This document shows, piece by piece, positions 1 to 8,734 of a DNA stretch of 64,000 bases. The stretch comes from Pedobacter sp. MC2016-05 (GTDB taxonomy: Bacteria; Bacteroidota; Bacteroidia; Sphingobacteriales; Sphingobacteriaceae), in contig NZ_JAPIVT010000001.1 of the NCBI RefSeq assembly GCF_026239735.1, positions 648,925 to 712,924 of the forward strand, read 5' to 3'. Position 1 is the stretch's first letter. Every line of letters begins with the position of its first letter. Both the position numbers and the translations under genes were made by a program. The notes under the pieces are model-generated. The model saw only the letters and a program-made list of their open reading frames with translations, had not been told where the DNA came from and ran no database searches.

Positions 1-1094
1 TTACTGAAAAAGGAAGTGTTAGTTTGGAAGCTCAGTTGTTGAGCGATGATGGCTCTCAGCAAGAAATTGAGGTGATTGTGAGTGATACGGGGATTGGGAT
101 GGACCCTGCTTTTGTAGAACATCTGTTTGATAACTTTACCCAGGAATTTGAATCTGTATCCAGAAAATACGGAGGAACGGGTCTTGGAATGAGTATATCA
201 AAAAAATTGATTGGACAAATGGGCGGTCGTTTCAACGTAGAGAGCGAAAAAGGCATTGGCTCGACCATATCATTTATACTCAAACTCGAAAAAGGATTGG
301 AAAGTGATATTCGAAATGAAGTTCCTATATCAATCGATGAGGACTTGCTGCTTAATAGAAAAGTACTCATTGTTGATGACAATGAGATGAATAGATTGGT
401 GGCAGCAACCATTTTGTTAAATTATGGAGCCCAGGTGATGGCTGCGGAAAGCGGCGAATCAGCAATTGAGATGACCCAAGAAGGTAATTTTGACGTTATA
501 CTCATGGATATTCAAATGCCGGTATTAAACGGGTATGAAACAACCGGCAGACTGCGTAATTTAGGATATGCCGGACCTATCATTGCCTTGACCGCGTCAG
601 CAGTTAGTGGAGAGCGGGAGAAATGTCTGTCAGCAGGAATGGATGATTATATCACTAAACCCATTAAGGAAGATACTTTTATCTTGTTGATCGATCAGTG
701 GATAAAAGATAGGCCTTATTCTGTGGAACAGCCAATAATCGATCAGCCCTTGTATAGTTTAGAAGGGTTATTGGAGATTAGTAAAGGGCGGCAGGACTTC
801 GTTACTAAAATGATGGAGCTATTTTGCAAACAAATGCCGATTGCGACAAGCGATTTAGCGGAGGCGCTGGCCAGAAAGGACTTTGATAATTTATCTCAGA
901 TTGCACATAAGCTCAAGTCTACTATTGACAATCTTGGTATTATTACAATTCAGCGTACCATCAGAGATATAGAAACCTTGAGCCATTCTGACATCCCATT
1001 AGAAGAGCTTTCTGCTTTGGTAAATCTTGTTATAGATACTGTCAATAAAGTGGTCATTGATTTAAACATGGAAATCAATAGGCGAACAGCCTAA
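1..1094 (+). CDS. Hybrid sensor histidine kinase, C-terminal part (HATPase-REC-HPt)
   Basis: The reading frame is open to the left edge, so the N-terminus (sensor, H-box) lies outside the window. Visible in order: the end of a HATPase_c domain with the ATP-lid motifs DTGIGM and GTGLGMSISK; a receiver domain beginning KVLIVDDNEMNR with phospho-acceptor Asp (codon 507-509, in LMDIQMP) and the conserved Lys of TKPI; then a C-terminal histidine phosphotransfer domain with the motif IAHKLKST (His codon 906-908). This order is typical of unorthodox phosphorelay kinases, in which phosphate passes from the receiver to the HPt and then to a separate regulator. No partner is obvious beside it; the next gene is more than 400 bp away. 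A TTG at 24 is not the real start. The family assignment is firm; the signal sensed is unknown. Confidence 0.93.
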   Translation, partial: TEKGSVSLEAQLLSDDGSQQEIEVIVSDTGIGMDPAFVEHLFDNFTQEFESVSRKYGGTGLGMSISKKLIGQMGGRFNVESEKGIGSTISFILKLEKGLESDIRNEVPISIDEDLLLNRKVLIVDDNEMNRLVAATILLNYGAQVMAAESGESAIEMTQEGNFDVILMDIQMPVLNGYETTGRLRNLGYAGPIIALTASAVSGEREKCLSAGMDDYITKPIKEDTFILLIDQWIKDRPYSVEQPIIDQPLYSLEGLLEISKGRQDFVTKMMELFCKQMPIATSDLAEALARKDFDNLSQIAHKLKSTIDNLGIITIQRTIRDIETLSHSDIPLEELSALVNLVIDTVNKVVIDLNMEINRRTA

Positions 1095-1506
1095 AAGGTC
1101 CCTAATGATAAAATATATTTTCTTTGATTATCGCATTAATTCGCATAGACATCTTCCTTTAGCGCCGGTAGAGGTATAACTTAGGTTAAATCTAGAACCT
1201 AGAATCGAAGAAATTTATTTTAAGGATAAAAGGGCTATTATTTGTATAGCCGATTGTTTTCGCTCGGAAGGAACTTGTCATTTTTTTTTCTGGATGAAAC
1301 TCCTTTTGATAAATATTGCTTACGCAGTAATCAATTCAAACTGATGGTATTTTGCCCTTATCTCATTTTTCTTCATCACTGGTAAAACTAGTATTTAAGG
1401 GCTATTGTTAGCAGATCGCTATCGGAGTAATTTTATTGTTGTAAAAACATCACTTATTCTTCATCATTGAATTGCTGTTTGTCAACTTAATTTAGGCCGA
1501 AAGATC
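1095..1506. other. Intergenic region with promoter element and an inverted repeat
   Basis: This 412 bp stretch has no convincing reading frame. It contains an inverted repeat GGCTAT (1233-1238) / ATAGCC (1246-1251) with a 7 nt spacer. Further on, at 1387-1407, lies a copy of the shared polysaccharide promoter element described separately. Nothing else was recognised. Confidence 0.6.
1387..1435 (+). promoter_or_regulatory. Shared polysaccharide promoter element, copy 1 (upstream of 1507)
   Basis: AAGGGCTATTG lies at 1397-1407, preceded by CTAGTATTT. Exactly 20 nt after the terminal TTG comes TAATTTTA (1428-1435), which resembles the Bacteroidota -7 box TAnnTTTG. The TTG would serve as the -33 box. 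Predicted transcription start is near 1442, giving a leader of about 65 nt before the ATG at 1507. The left arm of the inverted repeat seen in copies 4 and 5 is not preserved here, but the sequence is 19/21 identical to copy 3 (29930-29950, minus). Confidence 0.6.
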
Positions 1507-2658
1507 ATGAAAATTGCCATTGTTGGAACAAAAGGGATTCCTGATCTTTGCCGGGGATTTGAGAAAGCAGCTCAGTTTATTGCTCTTGGGCTTGTGCAAA
1601 GTGGTCATGAGATACATGTATATTGTTCTCATAATCATTCCTTTCAGGGATCAAATTGGAAGGGGATCAAATTAATCCATATTTATGATCCTGAATACAA
1701 TTTGGGTGCCATCGGCAAATTACTATACGATTTGAACTGTTATAAAAATTTAAGACATCACCAATTTGACTTAATCATGCAGTTTGGAGCCTCAAGTTCC
1801 ATCTGGTCCTGGATGTTGCCCAAGCAGACCCTACTGGTTACAAATATCTATTCCTTAGAGTGGAAGCGGGGGCGTTACGGTATTTTAATTTCAAAAATTC
1901 TTCAAATTGCGGAATGGTTGGCGGTGCGCTATAGTCATTCGCTGATTTCCGACTCGGTTTTTATAACCAAAAATTTGCAAGGCCGTTACAAAAGGGAAGT
2001 AACGCTCATTCCTCAGGGGATAGAGCCTTTCTCAGCAAGTACCGATGATAGTTTATCTGATCATCAGCTAATACCTTTCCATTATAATTTATATGTTGGA
2101 AGTTTAGATGCTGATTGTGATCTAGAGACCATATTAGATGGTGTGGTTTCCTCTGGCTCCAAGAAACCATTTGTCATTGTCGGAAATTGCTCAGGAGAGT
2201 TTGCTGAGAATTTAAAACAAAAGTATAGTCATCATCGGCAAATTAAATTCTTAGGAAGTTTTTATGAACCAGAGAGGTTGAACCAACTCAGGTACTACTC
2301 GGATCTTTATTTTTGTGGTAACCGTAGTGACGGCTCAATGCATTTGCTATTAGAGGCTATGGCTGCAGGTTGCGCAATCTGCGCACTTGATAACGAATCT
2401 AATCGTAGCATTCTTGGCGATGATGCGTTGTACTTTAGCTATTCGAGAGATGTTGCCGGACATCTTATTTCAGGAAAGGTTAAAAAGATAAATTACAAAG
2501 AGATGATCTTAAGAAATCTTGATAAAATTTATGAAAACCACAATTGGCCTACAGTGATCAACAAATATAGGCAGCATTTTGCCTCTTTATTTCCTCTAGT
2601 TAAGTTTAAAGTTATTCATGAGGAAGTTTTACCATTATACCAGATAGATGAGTGTTAA
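1507..2658 (+). CDS. Glycosyltransferase with DUF1972-type N-terminus (GT4-like)
   Basis: This 383-residue cytoplasmic glycosyltransferase is probably GT-B fold. The N-terminus MKIAIVGTKGIPDLCRGFEK matches the pattern GTRGIPxxxGGFE of the DUF1972 rhamnosyltransferase-like group. The C-terminal half carries the nucleotide-sugar binding signature DGSMHLLLEAMAAGC (about residues 276-290). There is no signal peptide. It overlaps the following acetyltransferase by 11 nt, so the two are probably co-translated. A copy of the shared promoter element lies about 100 bp upstream. It probably adds one sugar to a lipid-linked polysaccharide repeat unit; donor and acceptor cannot be read from the sequence. 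Confidence 0.82.
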   Translation: MKIAIVGTKGIPDLCRGFEKAAQFIALGLVQSGHEIHVYCSHNHSFQGSNWKGIKLIHIYDPEYNLGAIGKLLYDLNCYKNLRHHQFDLIMQFGASSSIWSWMLPKQTLLVTNIYSLEWKRGRYGILISKILQIAEWLAVRYSHSLISDSVFITKNLQGRYKREVTLIPQGIEPFSASTDDSLSDHQLIPFHYNLYVGSLDADCDLETILDGVVSSGSKKPFVIVGNCSGEFAENLKQKYSHHRQIKFLGSFYEPERLNQLRYYSDLYFCGNRSDGSMHLLLEAMAAGCAICALDNESNRSILGDDALYFSYSRDVAGHLISGKVKKINYKEMILRNLDKIYENHNWPTVINKYRQHFASLFPLVKFKVIHEEVLPLYQIDEC

Positions 2659-3205
2659 TAGAAGTCATATCTTCCAGGACTGGAAGGTCAATCAAAATAA
2701 CGTTAAGGGTAGGATTGTAATGGTCTGTTTTAGATGTGCAGCTTTAGTTTACCGTTATGATCTGTTAAAAATTGTTTTCTGCTGGTATATTTTGATTTAC
2801 AAATTCATACTTGGTTGGATATTTAACATTGAAATTCATCCCAAGGCCATCATCGGCAGTAACTTCAAGCTGGAAAATGGATTTGGTACTGTGATTGATA
2901 AGACGACTCGAATCGGTTCGAATTGTACAATAAGCCATTTAACAACGATAGGTTGCAAAGATCTGGAAGATGGCTCGACCCTAGTCTCTCCGGTGATTGG
3001 CAATCACGTCTATATTGGGGTGAATGCGATAATTATTGGGCCAGTGTACATCGGTAATCATGTTATCATTGGCGCGGGAGCAGTAGTAACCAAAAACGTA
3101 GATAGTTATAGTGTTATTGGGGGAAACCCCGCTGTAGTAATAAAAATGATCTACAAATATCCACTAGTTAAGACTTCGCTGGAATTGGAAGGAGTAGTGA
3201 AATAA
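2648..3205 (+). CDS. Serine acetyltransferase-like hexapeptide acyltransferase
   Basis: This 185-residue protein has a C-terminal left-handed beta-helix built of hexapeptide repeats (IIGSNF, RIGSNC, VIGNHV, YIGVNA, YIGNHV, IIGAGA). It contains the SAT-like active-site region NCTISHLTTIG, where the His is the likely catalytic base, and ends with the usual V-x-GGNPA loop. A hydrophobic stretch near residues 35-60 may associate it with the membrane. It resembles CysE/WcaB-type acetyltransferases. In this context it more likely O-acetylates a polysaccharide or lipid-linked sugar than serine. The start overlaps the end of the upstream glycosyltransferase by 11 nt. The next gene is convergent. Confidence 0.85.
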   Translation: MSVNRSHIFQDWKVNQNNVKGRIVMVCFRCAALVYRYDLLKIVFCWYILIYKFILGWIFNIEIHPKAIIGSNFKLENGFGTVIDKTTRIGSNCTISHLTTIGCKDLEDGSTLVSPVIGNHVYIGVNAIIIGPVYIGNHVIIGAGAVVTKNVDSYSVIGGNPAVVIKMIYKYPLVKTSLELEGVVK

Positions 3206-3229
3206 AAGATAGGCCTTTAGACTAGTACT

Positions 3230-4051
3230 TCAGCCACCTTTTTTTGTCTCATCCAATTGTTGATAGAAATTGTCTGCAATTGGGAAGCTTACGGTGATCT
3301 TTGTGCCTTTATAGTTTTCAATAGTGAGCTGTCCATTGAGTCTTTTCACCCGAGAGTTCATATTTGATAAGCCCATACCAACCTTACTCTTGCCCACAGG
3401 ATCAAATCCTTTTCCATTATCTTTGATAATAAGGGATATTGTTTCATCATTTATATTCAGTTCCATAGATACCTTGGTGGCCTTTGAATGTTTTAATGTG
3501 TTGTGACCAATCTCTTTTGCCAACAAATAGAAATTTCTTCTGCTTTCACTCCTTATTTTCAGAAATGGAATTAATTCTGGCATTTTTGACTTAAAAATGA
3601 TAGCGGAATGTTTGAAAAGCTTTGATAATTGCTCCTCCATGTAAAATATAACGCTATCAAGTTGGTCATTTTCAGTGCTTGTTGTCCATATAATGTCATT
3701 TATCTTTAATGAAATTTCCTTTATCATCTCATTTAGTTCTTTAAATTCAACTATATCGGAATGTTTTTGCGTGGCTAATTCTGCAAATAATTTGATTGCG
3801 GACAATCCTGAACCCAGCTCGTCATGTAGTTCTGCACTGATCCTTTGTCTTTCTATTTTTATGGCTTGACTCTCCAGCAAATACTCATTTTTATACCTCA
3901 AGAAAAATTTATTTTTTCTAAAAATCACTATCGTTAATAACGGAAGGAAAATAATAAGAGAAAGGATGAACGGCCAGTGGTCGTATAATATACTAAAGTT
4001 TTCTGTGTCTAGGACAAAACCAACGCTATTTAATAATGCTAAAATGCTCAT
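3230..4051 (-). CDS. NarL/DesK-type sensor histidine kinase
   Basis: This 273-residue kinase has one predicted transmembrane helix (about residues 27-45, WPFILSLIIFLPLLTIVIF) and practically no extracytoplasmic sensor. The HisKA_3 dimerisation domain shows the H-box ERQRISAELHDELGSGLS, with the phospho-acceptor at His76. The HATPase domain follows with DNGKGFDP and GMGLSNMNSRV. The HisKA_3 plus short HATPase layout pairs with LuxR-type response regulators, and one lies 1 kb away in divergent orientation (5091-5741). The lack of a sensor domain suggests the signal comes through the membrane helix or a partner protein. Confidence 0.9.
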   Translation of the reverse strand: MSILALLNSVGFVLDTENFSILYDHWPFILSLIIFLPLLTIVIFRKNKFFLRYKNEYLLESQAIKIERQRISAELHDELGSGLSAIKLFAELATQKHSDIVEFKELNEMIKEISLKINDIIWTTSTENDQLDSVIFYMEEQLSKLFKHSAIIFKSKMPELIPFLKIRSESRRNFYLLAKEIGHNTLKHSKATKVSMELNINDETISLIIKDNGKGFDPVGKSKVGMGLSNMNSRVKRLNGQLTIENYKGTKITVSFPIADNFYQQLDETKKGG

Positions 4052-4912
4052 GTAAGTTGTAATATTAATAATACAAAAATGGATAAATTTGGTTATATTT
4101 TTTGTCGTATTCGCCTTTGTTTCATGTCGTATTATTTCAGTGCTTTCCGTTCAAATAATTCTATAATAGGTTGATTTAAAACTACATGCCTTTTTTTTGT
4201 CACTTTATTGATTACCCCTATCTTGCGGCCATTGAAGATTACAGTTAATAGAAGTATTTTTTTTCATATCACAGTTGTCACTTATTATAATAGTATTAAA
4301 TATATGAGAATTAAGCAATATAGACACATTAAACAATTTAAGTATGAGCAAAAAACCGACAAAGTAAATTTTATTGATAAATGTCAATTATTTTCCTTAA
4401 GGTAATCGTTCTTTATTTTTACCGTCAATGCAACTCGCTAATAAATAATGGAAAGCAATAACCCGAAGCGTTTGCTTACAAAACTGATGCCTGTTTCAAA
4501 AAAAAACAAATAATAAATGAATAGACAGGATATGTTCTCCAATTTTTTTAGGGTAGTAATTCAACTTGGCTGTTTTGGCAATAACAATTTCAGATATTTT
4601 TTGAAAGCCTAGGTGTCAAATGATCCGATTAAGTGATTATCCGATTGGATAATATAATTGATCAAATTTACATTAAGGTATTCTGTCTTATTGTTAGCAT
4701 TTATTTCAATTTGTCCATTAGAAATAAAACGCCAAGGCGTGTAGGGAAATAACACCTGCTATTACTTTAGTTGATTTTTTTAACACAAAATGGCTCGTAA
4801 ATTGTAGTATAAAACTTACTAAAGCCAAATAAACTGTGAAACTTAAAGACCTTGGGAATTTGAGCCCAAGTAAATATTATCATTGATTGATCATTTATAA
4901 AGGATACGTGTG

Positions 4913-4957
4913 GCCCTAAGGGGCTATTGTTTCAAGACAAAGAAATCCATCAATTTA
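4913..4957 (+). promoter_or_regulatory. Shared polysaccharide promoter element, copy 2 (upstream of the response regulator)
   Basis: GCCCTAAGGGGCTATTG occupies 4913-4929. It matches the right arm and centre of the inverted-repeat copies 4 and 5; the outer left arm reads TGTG instead of CATA. A CAATTTA segment (4951-4957) sits 21 nt after the terminal TTG, in -7 position. This predicts a transcription start near 4965 and a leader of about 125 nt before 5091. If the regulator binds this element, it would control its own gene. Confidence 0.58.
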
Positions 4958-4996
4958 CAAACGAAATAAATTTTTAACCTCATACTAAAGGCTCTC

Positions 4997-5089
4997 ATGA
5001 ATGTCGAAAATCGAAAATACACAGGTAAGGTAAATATTATTCCTGCCTTTGTTCGTTTGAGGTTGTTGACCAATAAAAACAGATTTTAA
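4997..5089 (+). CDS. Possible 30-residue upstream reading frame (leader peptide)
   Basis: ATG at 4997 opens a 30-codon frame (MNVENRKYTGKV ... NKNRF) whose TAA at 5087-5089 lies one base before the ATG of the response regulator. It would fall entirely inside the predicted 5' leader. The peptide is basic and resembles no family I recognise. The tight spacing would allow translational coupling or leader-peptide control. It could equally be a chance frame. Confidence 0.3.
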   Translation: MNVENRKYTGKVNIIPAFVRLRLLTNKNRF

Positions 5090-5090
5090 T

Positions 5091-5741
5091 ATGATTACAA
5101 TTTCTATTGTTGAAGACCACCCTTTGTATCGCGATTTGCTTGTCAGAGCAATTCAGGTCAACAAAATTTTTACTGTTAAAGGCGTTTACGCATCCGCTGA
5201 AGAAGCATTATCTAAAATACATTTAGATGAACCGGATATCGCTCTGGTAGATATAAAACTAGAGGATAAATCTGGGATTGAATTTGTTAACCAGGCCAAG
5301 TCTAAGCTAAGTTACACTCAGTTTTTGATGTGTACCAGCTACCAAAACGATGAAAATATATTCAATGCATTACAAGCTGGTGCATCCGGATACATTTTAA
5401 AAGGATCAAGTATTCAGGAAATCTATTCTGCGATTACTGAGCTTTATGAAGGTGGAGCACCAATGAGCCCGTATATTGCTAAAAAAGTAATTAGTTTGCT
5501 AAATGCTAAACACAGTAATCCTGACGCATTTGGACTATCAGAGCGGGAATTAGAAGTTCTTTCACTGCTGAGCAAGGGACTGCTCTACAAGGAGATATCT
5601 GATCAGCTCTGCATTAGTCCAAACACTGTTAAAAATCATTGTAAGAATATTTACAAACGTTTACATGTTCAAAATAAAGTAGAGGCGTTAAACAAATTCA
5701 ATCAATACCGCGTAAATTCATCACTGCCGAGATTCAGTTAA
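5091..5741 (+). CDS. NarL/FixJ family LuxR-type response regulator
   Basis: This 216-residue DNA-binding regulator has an N-terminal receiver domain with the acidic pair E8-D9, phospho-acceptor Asp54 (VDIKLEDKSG), Thr82 and Lys104. The C-terminal LuxR helix-turn-helix reads LSERELEVLSLLSKG, then KEISDQLCISPNTVKNHCKN. It is the natural partner of the kinase at 3230-4051. Its upstream region carries a copy of the GGGCTATTG element found before six other polysaccharide operons or genes. LuxR-type dimers commonly bind inverted repeats, so it is the best local candidate for their common regulator. That link is inferred from position only. Confidence 0.93.
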   Translation: MITISIVEDHPLYRDLLVRAIQVNKIFTVKGVYASAEEALSKIHLDEPDIALVDIKLEDKSGIEFVNQAKSKLSYTQFLMCTSYQNDENIFNALQAGASGYILKGSSIQEIYSAITELYEGGAPMSPYIAKKVISLLNAKHSNPDAFGLSERELEVLSLLSKGLLYKEISDQLCISPNTVKNHCKNIYKRLHVQNKVEALNKFNQYRVNSSLPRFS

Positions 5742-5783
5742 TTTGATTTTTCTGTTATGTAGTTGATCATCAAATGTCTAACG

Positions 5784-5814
5784 TTTGTTCTTCATCGAAA
5801 AATTCATAACTTTA
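5784..5814 (+). promoter_or_regulatory. Bacteroidota-type promoter of the initiating transferase
   Basis: TTTG (5784-5787), a 19 nt spacer, then TAACTTTA (5807-5814). This is close to the Bacteroidota consensus TTTG-N19-TAnnTTTG, with only the last base differing. It gives a leader of about 50 nt before the ATG at 5873. It does not contain the GGGCTATTG element, so the initiating transferase may be controlled separately. Confidence 0.55.
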
Positions 5815-5872
5815 AAAGACGTTATGTAAAACTAACCTTTATTTATTTAATATAAGTTAACGATTCCGTCAT

Positions 5873-7279
5873 ATGAAAAGCAGACATGCTTTAATCCTAA
5901 TTACCTTTCTGGTGCTGTTGGATGCGCTTACAATCAATTGCTTATTTGCAGTCATTTACTTTCTGAGATTGTTAAAGTTTACATACCCCAGCGGGGGATT
6001 CAATTTATTGATTCTTATTAATATTTGTTATATGATCTCTGCATTGATTGCTAGATTATATACATTTTCAAATGTGCAAAATAGCGATACCAGGTACAAG
6101 AAAATAATATTAGCATTTTTTTTTCAAATTGTCATTTTTATTGTCGTCAGTAAACTATTCTCGTTTAAATTTTCTGTTACAGAGCCGTTATTCTATTTTT
6201 TTGCCTTAGAATTATTGTTGTTAATTTCCATTCGCTTGTTTGTAGACATTGCGGATCGTTATTTCCTGAAAATGGATTTGCATAAACGAAAAATTGCTAT
6301 CATCGGTGACGATGCGCTTGGCAATCGTTTAGAAAAGTTCTTTCTACAAAATCGACTTTCGATTAGTTTCGCAGGTTCATTCAGGGATTTAAATGAAGTT
6401 GAATTAGTTGATGAGCAACCTGTTGATAAATTGCATAGTTCAATTAAGTACGCGATAGAGCATGAGTTAGATGAGGTTTACTCGACGGTTTTTCCATCAC
6501 AAAGCCGGGCGCTTGACCAGGTGTTAAAATTAGCTGAGCAACATTGCGTTCGTATCAGATTCGTAACCTCGTACCTACAATATCAACGCGACCTGGAGGC
6601 TTTCAGTAAGGCAAACTATAAACTGAGTAGGTACTATGACGGTATCCCGATTCTTGTCAATAGGATGGAACCACTGACGAAACTTCGAAATAGGATACTT
6701 AAGCGCGGCTTTGACATAATTTTTAGTCTATTGGTGATAGTGTTTCTGCTCTCTTGGCTTTTTCCCTTAATAGTAATTCTGATATTATTAGAATCGAAAG
6801 GCAATCCCATTTTTAAGCAACTGCGCTCAGGAAAAGATAATGAATCTTTCTATTGCTTCAAATTCAGGAGCATGCGTCTTAATGAAGACAGCAATACCAG
6901 GCAAGCGAGTAAGGATGATCCAAGAGTAACCAAAATAGGATCTTTTATCCGTAAGACTAGTATCGATGAGTTACCTCAGTTTTTCAATGTGCTATTTGGA
7001 CAAATGAGTGTTGTCGGACCAAGGCCTCATATGGTAAAGCACACTGAACAGTATCGTTACACGATCGATGGTTACATGACGCGTCATTTCTTGAAACCAG
7101 GTATTACAGGACAGGCACAGGTAAACGGTTTCCGCGGTCAGACCAAGGAGGAATCACAAATGTTAGGGCGTGTAGCGCATGATATATCCTACATGGAGAG
7201 CTGGAGTTTGCTAAAAGATGTTAAAATTATATTTAAGACAATAACCAATGCAGTGAGTGGAGAGGAAAATGCCTTCTGA
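5873..7279 (+). CDS. Undecaprenyl-phosphate sugar-phosphate transferase (WcaJ-like polyprenyl glycosylphosphotransferase)
   Basis: This 468-residue membrane enzyme would start repeat-unit synthesis by moving a hexose-1-phosphate from a UDP-sugar to undecaprenyl phosphate. Four hydrophobic segments lie in residues 1-125. A Rossmann-like CoA-binding-type domain follows (about 138-250). After a further membrane segment (about 283-307), the bacterial sugar transferase domain shows KRGFDI (278), KFRSM (330-334), DDPRVTKIG (348-356), the catalytic-type DELPQ (365-369) and GPRP (382-385). This is full length for the WcaJ group. It is the only initiating transferase seen in the window, although two Wzx/Wzy clusters follow. 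The sugar donated (often glucose) cannot be proven from the sequence. Confidence 0.92.
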   Translation: MKSRHALILITFLVLLDALTINCLFAVIYFLRLLKFTYPSGGFNLLILINICYMISALIARLYTFSNVQNSDTRYKKIILAFFFQIVIFIVVSKLFSFKFSVTEPLFYFFALELLLLISIRLFVDIADRYFLKMDLHKRKIAIIGDDALGNRLEKFFLQNRLSISFAGSFRDLNEVELVDEQPVDKLHSSIKYAIEHELDEVYSTVFPSQSRALDQVLKLAEQHCVRIRFVTSYLQYQRDLEAFSKANYKLSRYYDGIPILVNRMEPLTKLRNRILKRGFDIIFSLLVIVFLLSWLFPLIVILILLESKGNPIFKQLRSGKDNESFYCFKFRSMRLNEDSNTRQASKDDPRVTKIGSFIRKTSIDELPQFFNVLFGQMSVVGPRPHMVKHTEQYRYTIDGYMTRHFLKPGITGQAQVNGFRGQTKEESQMLGRVAHDISYMESWSLLKDVKIIFKTITNAVSGEENAF

Positions 7280-7602
7280 TCTGATTATTTATAACTAAGA
7301 ACCCTGTGTTTAAGCATCAAGTATTTACATCGTATTGCTTTTTTGGAGGTTAATACTTCATCAGCATCAACTTTTATATCCATCAGCTTCAAATTAGTTT
7401 TTAATCGATTGTTGATCAGAATTGTTGCGACAACTTTCAAGGGTTTCTGGATCTATTCTTAGGGCATCTTTTAACTCTTTGCTTGCAATACAAGCCGATA
7501 TCAAATGTGTAAAAATCAGTATCATTCAATCGTGCAGACAAGGAATAAGATGGAATCAGTTGATTACCAGCCTTAGGGAGTAATAAAATTCCAACAAGTC
7601 AA
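7280..7602. other. Intergenic region, nothing recognised
   Basis: 323 bp between the initiating transferase and a convergent small gene. I found no reading frame, strong hairpin or promoter element worth calling. Confidence 0.5.
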
Positions 7603-7926
7603 TTATAAAACATGTCTTTTGCTGGGGTCAATATTTAGTTTTAAGTCGCTAACTGTTATTGGCGCCTGGGCTGTAATAATTTCGAAGTTTCTATCTGGCG
7701 GGTTATTATGAATCCCAATTTCATTTAACGCAGCGATTGCTAAAAGCTCAATATCACTACAGGTCAGTTCTGAATAGTGCACATAAGTTCCTTGGGGTAG
7801 ATCCTTCCACTCGTTTCCAACATTAATTACGCGATAAATTTTTCGGTTGTACAACGCGGTGTTTAGTTGACTTTGTTTTTCTGCATCAGTATTATTAATA
7901 GCGATGCAAAGAATAAATTGGGACAT
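7603..7926 (-). CDS. Hypothetical protein, 107 residues
   Basis: A clean 107-codon frame with an ATG start and coding-like composition. The protein is soluble, with no signal peptide or membrane helix. The N-terminus (MSQFILCIAINNTDAEKQSQ) suggests a small alpha/beta fold, but I do not recognise a family. It stands alone, about 200 bp upstream of the stop of the OmpA-like gene on the same strand. No function is proposed. Confidence 0.6.
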   Translation of the reverse strand: MSQFILCIAINNTDAEKQSQLNTALYNRKIYRVINVGNEWKDLPQGTYVHYSELTCSDIELLAIAALNEIGIHNNPPDRNFEIITAQAPITVSDLKLNIDPSKRHVL

Positions 7927-8133
7927 ATCGATTCATTTGTAGCTTGCTAAATGCTCGCTAAGCAAATGTATTAATACTAATACAGAAAGTAAAAACTAAT
8001 ATTATAAAACTACTCTTATTTATTTGGTGTGAACGAATTCTTACATAAAAAAGAAATTTTTAGGTTTTATTTTAAGGCAAAGGAATTAATTATGGGAAAA
8101 TATAGACTATCTTCCCATAACTAATAAGCGATG

Positions 8134-8595
8134 CTAACCGGCAATTTTCTTTAAATCAATTTCTACTCTTCTGTTTTTTTGTCGACCAGTAGCGGTTTTG
8201 TTTGAAGCTATTGGAAGTGTGCTGCCAAAAGGAGTGGTTATAATTCTATTTTCCTTAACACCCTTGGAAATCAGGTATTTTTTTACGTTGATAGCTCTTG
8301 TATCAGAAAGAACCCAATTATATTTGTATGCGCCGATCCCATCTGCATGGCCCTTTAAAGAAACAGCATAATCCCCATCAATTACTGCTTTTGCTAGCTG
8401 ATCTAACTTCTCATAATAAGCATTTCTAACTGCTGGTCCATCGAAATCGTACTCCAGGTTTTTAGTAAGCTCAGAAATTGCTACGGCTTTTGCTGCCTTA
8501 GTCGTATTTTTTGTTTTTGTCTCGTGGTCTCCGTTCGCCTTAACGTTTAAGAAAATGAACAAAACGGCAAGTTGGATAATGATTTTTGTTTTCAT
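8134..8595 (-). CDS. OmpA-family peptidoglycan-associated protein (small)
   Basis: This 153-residue protein has a signal peptide (MKTKIIIQLAVLFIFLNVKA) and a single C-terminal OmpA-like domain. The domain carries SLKGHADGIG, then SDTRAINVKKYLISKGV and GRQKNRRVEI; the conserved Asp and Arg of these two segments normally bind diaminopimelate in peptidoglycan. There is no beta-barrel domain and no lipobox Cys after the signal peptide, so it is predicted periplasmic and noncovalently bound to the wall. It stands between a hypothetical gene and a beta-helix lipoprotein, all on the minus strand. Confidence 0.88.
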   Translation of the reverse strand: MKTKIIIQLAVLFIFLNVKANGDHETKTKNTTKAAKAVAISELTKNLEYDFDGPAVRNAYYEKLDQLAKAVIDGDYAVSLKGHADGIGAYKYNWVLSDTRAINVKKYLISKGVKENRIITTPFGSTLPIASNKTATGRQKNRRVEIDLKKIAG

Positions 8596-8734
8596 AGTAT
8601 TTGAATTAAAAGTTTATAAATTGAATGCTAATTTATACAATGATTATCAGAATGTTATGATGTAAAACTTTAGGTTGTATAACTGTAAAACGAGCTAGAG
8701 AAATTATGTATAAAAATACTTTAAGTTGTGAAAC

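Larger units (their letters stand above)
4052..5090. other. Long non-coding region between divergent kinase and regulator
   Basis: About 1 kb of AT-rich DNA without a convincing long gene. Features seen: a perfect TTATCC-gatt-GGATAA inverted repeat (4637-4652); a copy of the shared promoter element (4913-4929); and a 30-codon reading frame (4997-5089) just before the response regulator. Short overlapping frames at 4205-4405 on both strands have low-complexity, unsupported translations and are not called. Confidence 0.55.

Noticed and set aside
1233..1251. GGCTAT-N7-ATAGCC as an eighth copy of the shared promoter element
   Set aside because: The spacer is 7 rather than 4, the terminal TTG is missing and no -7 element follows at 20 nt; kept only as an inverted repeat.
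4205..4405. Overlapping frames on both strands in the kinase-regulator gap
   Set aside because: AT-rich, mutually overlapping, biased composition; no evidence of coding.
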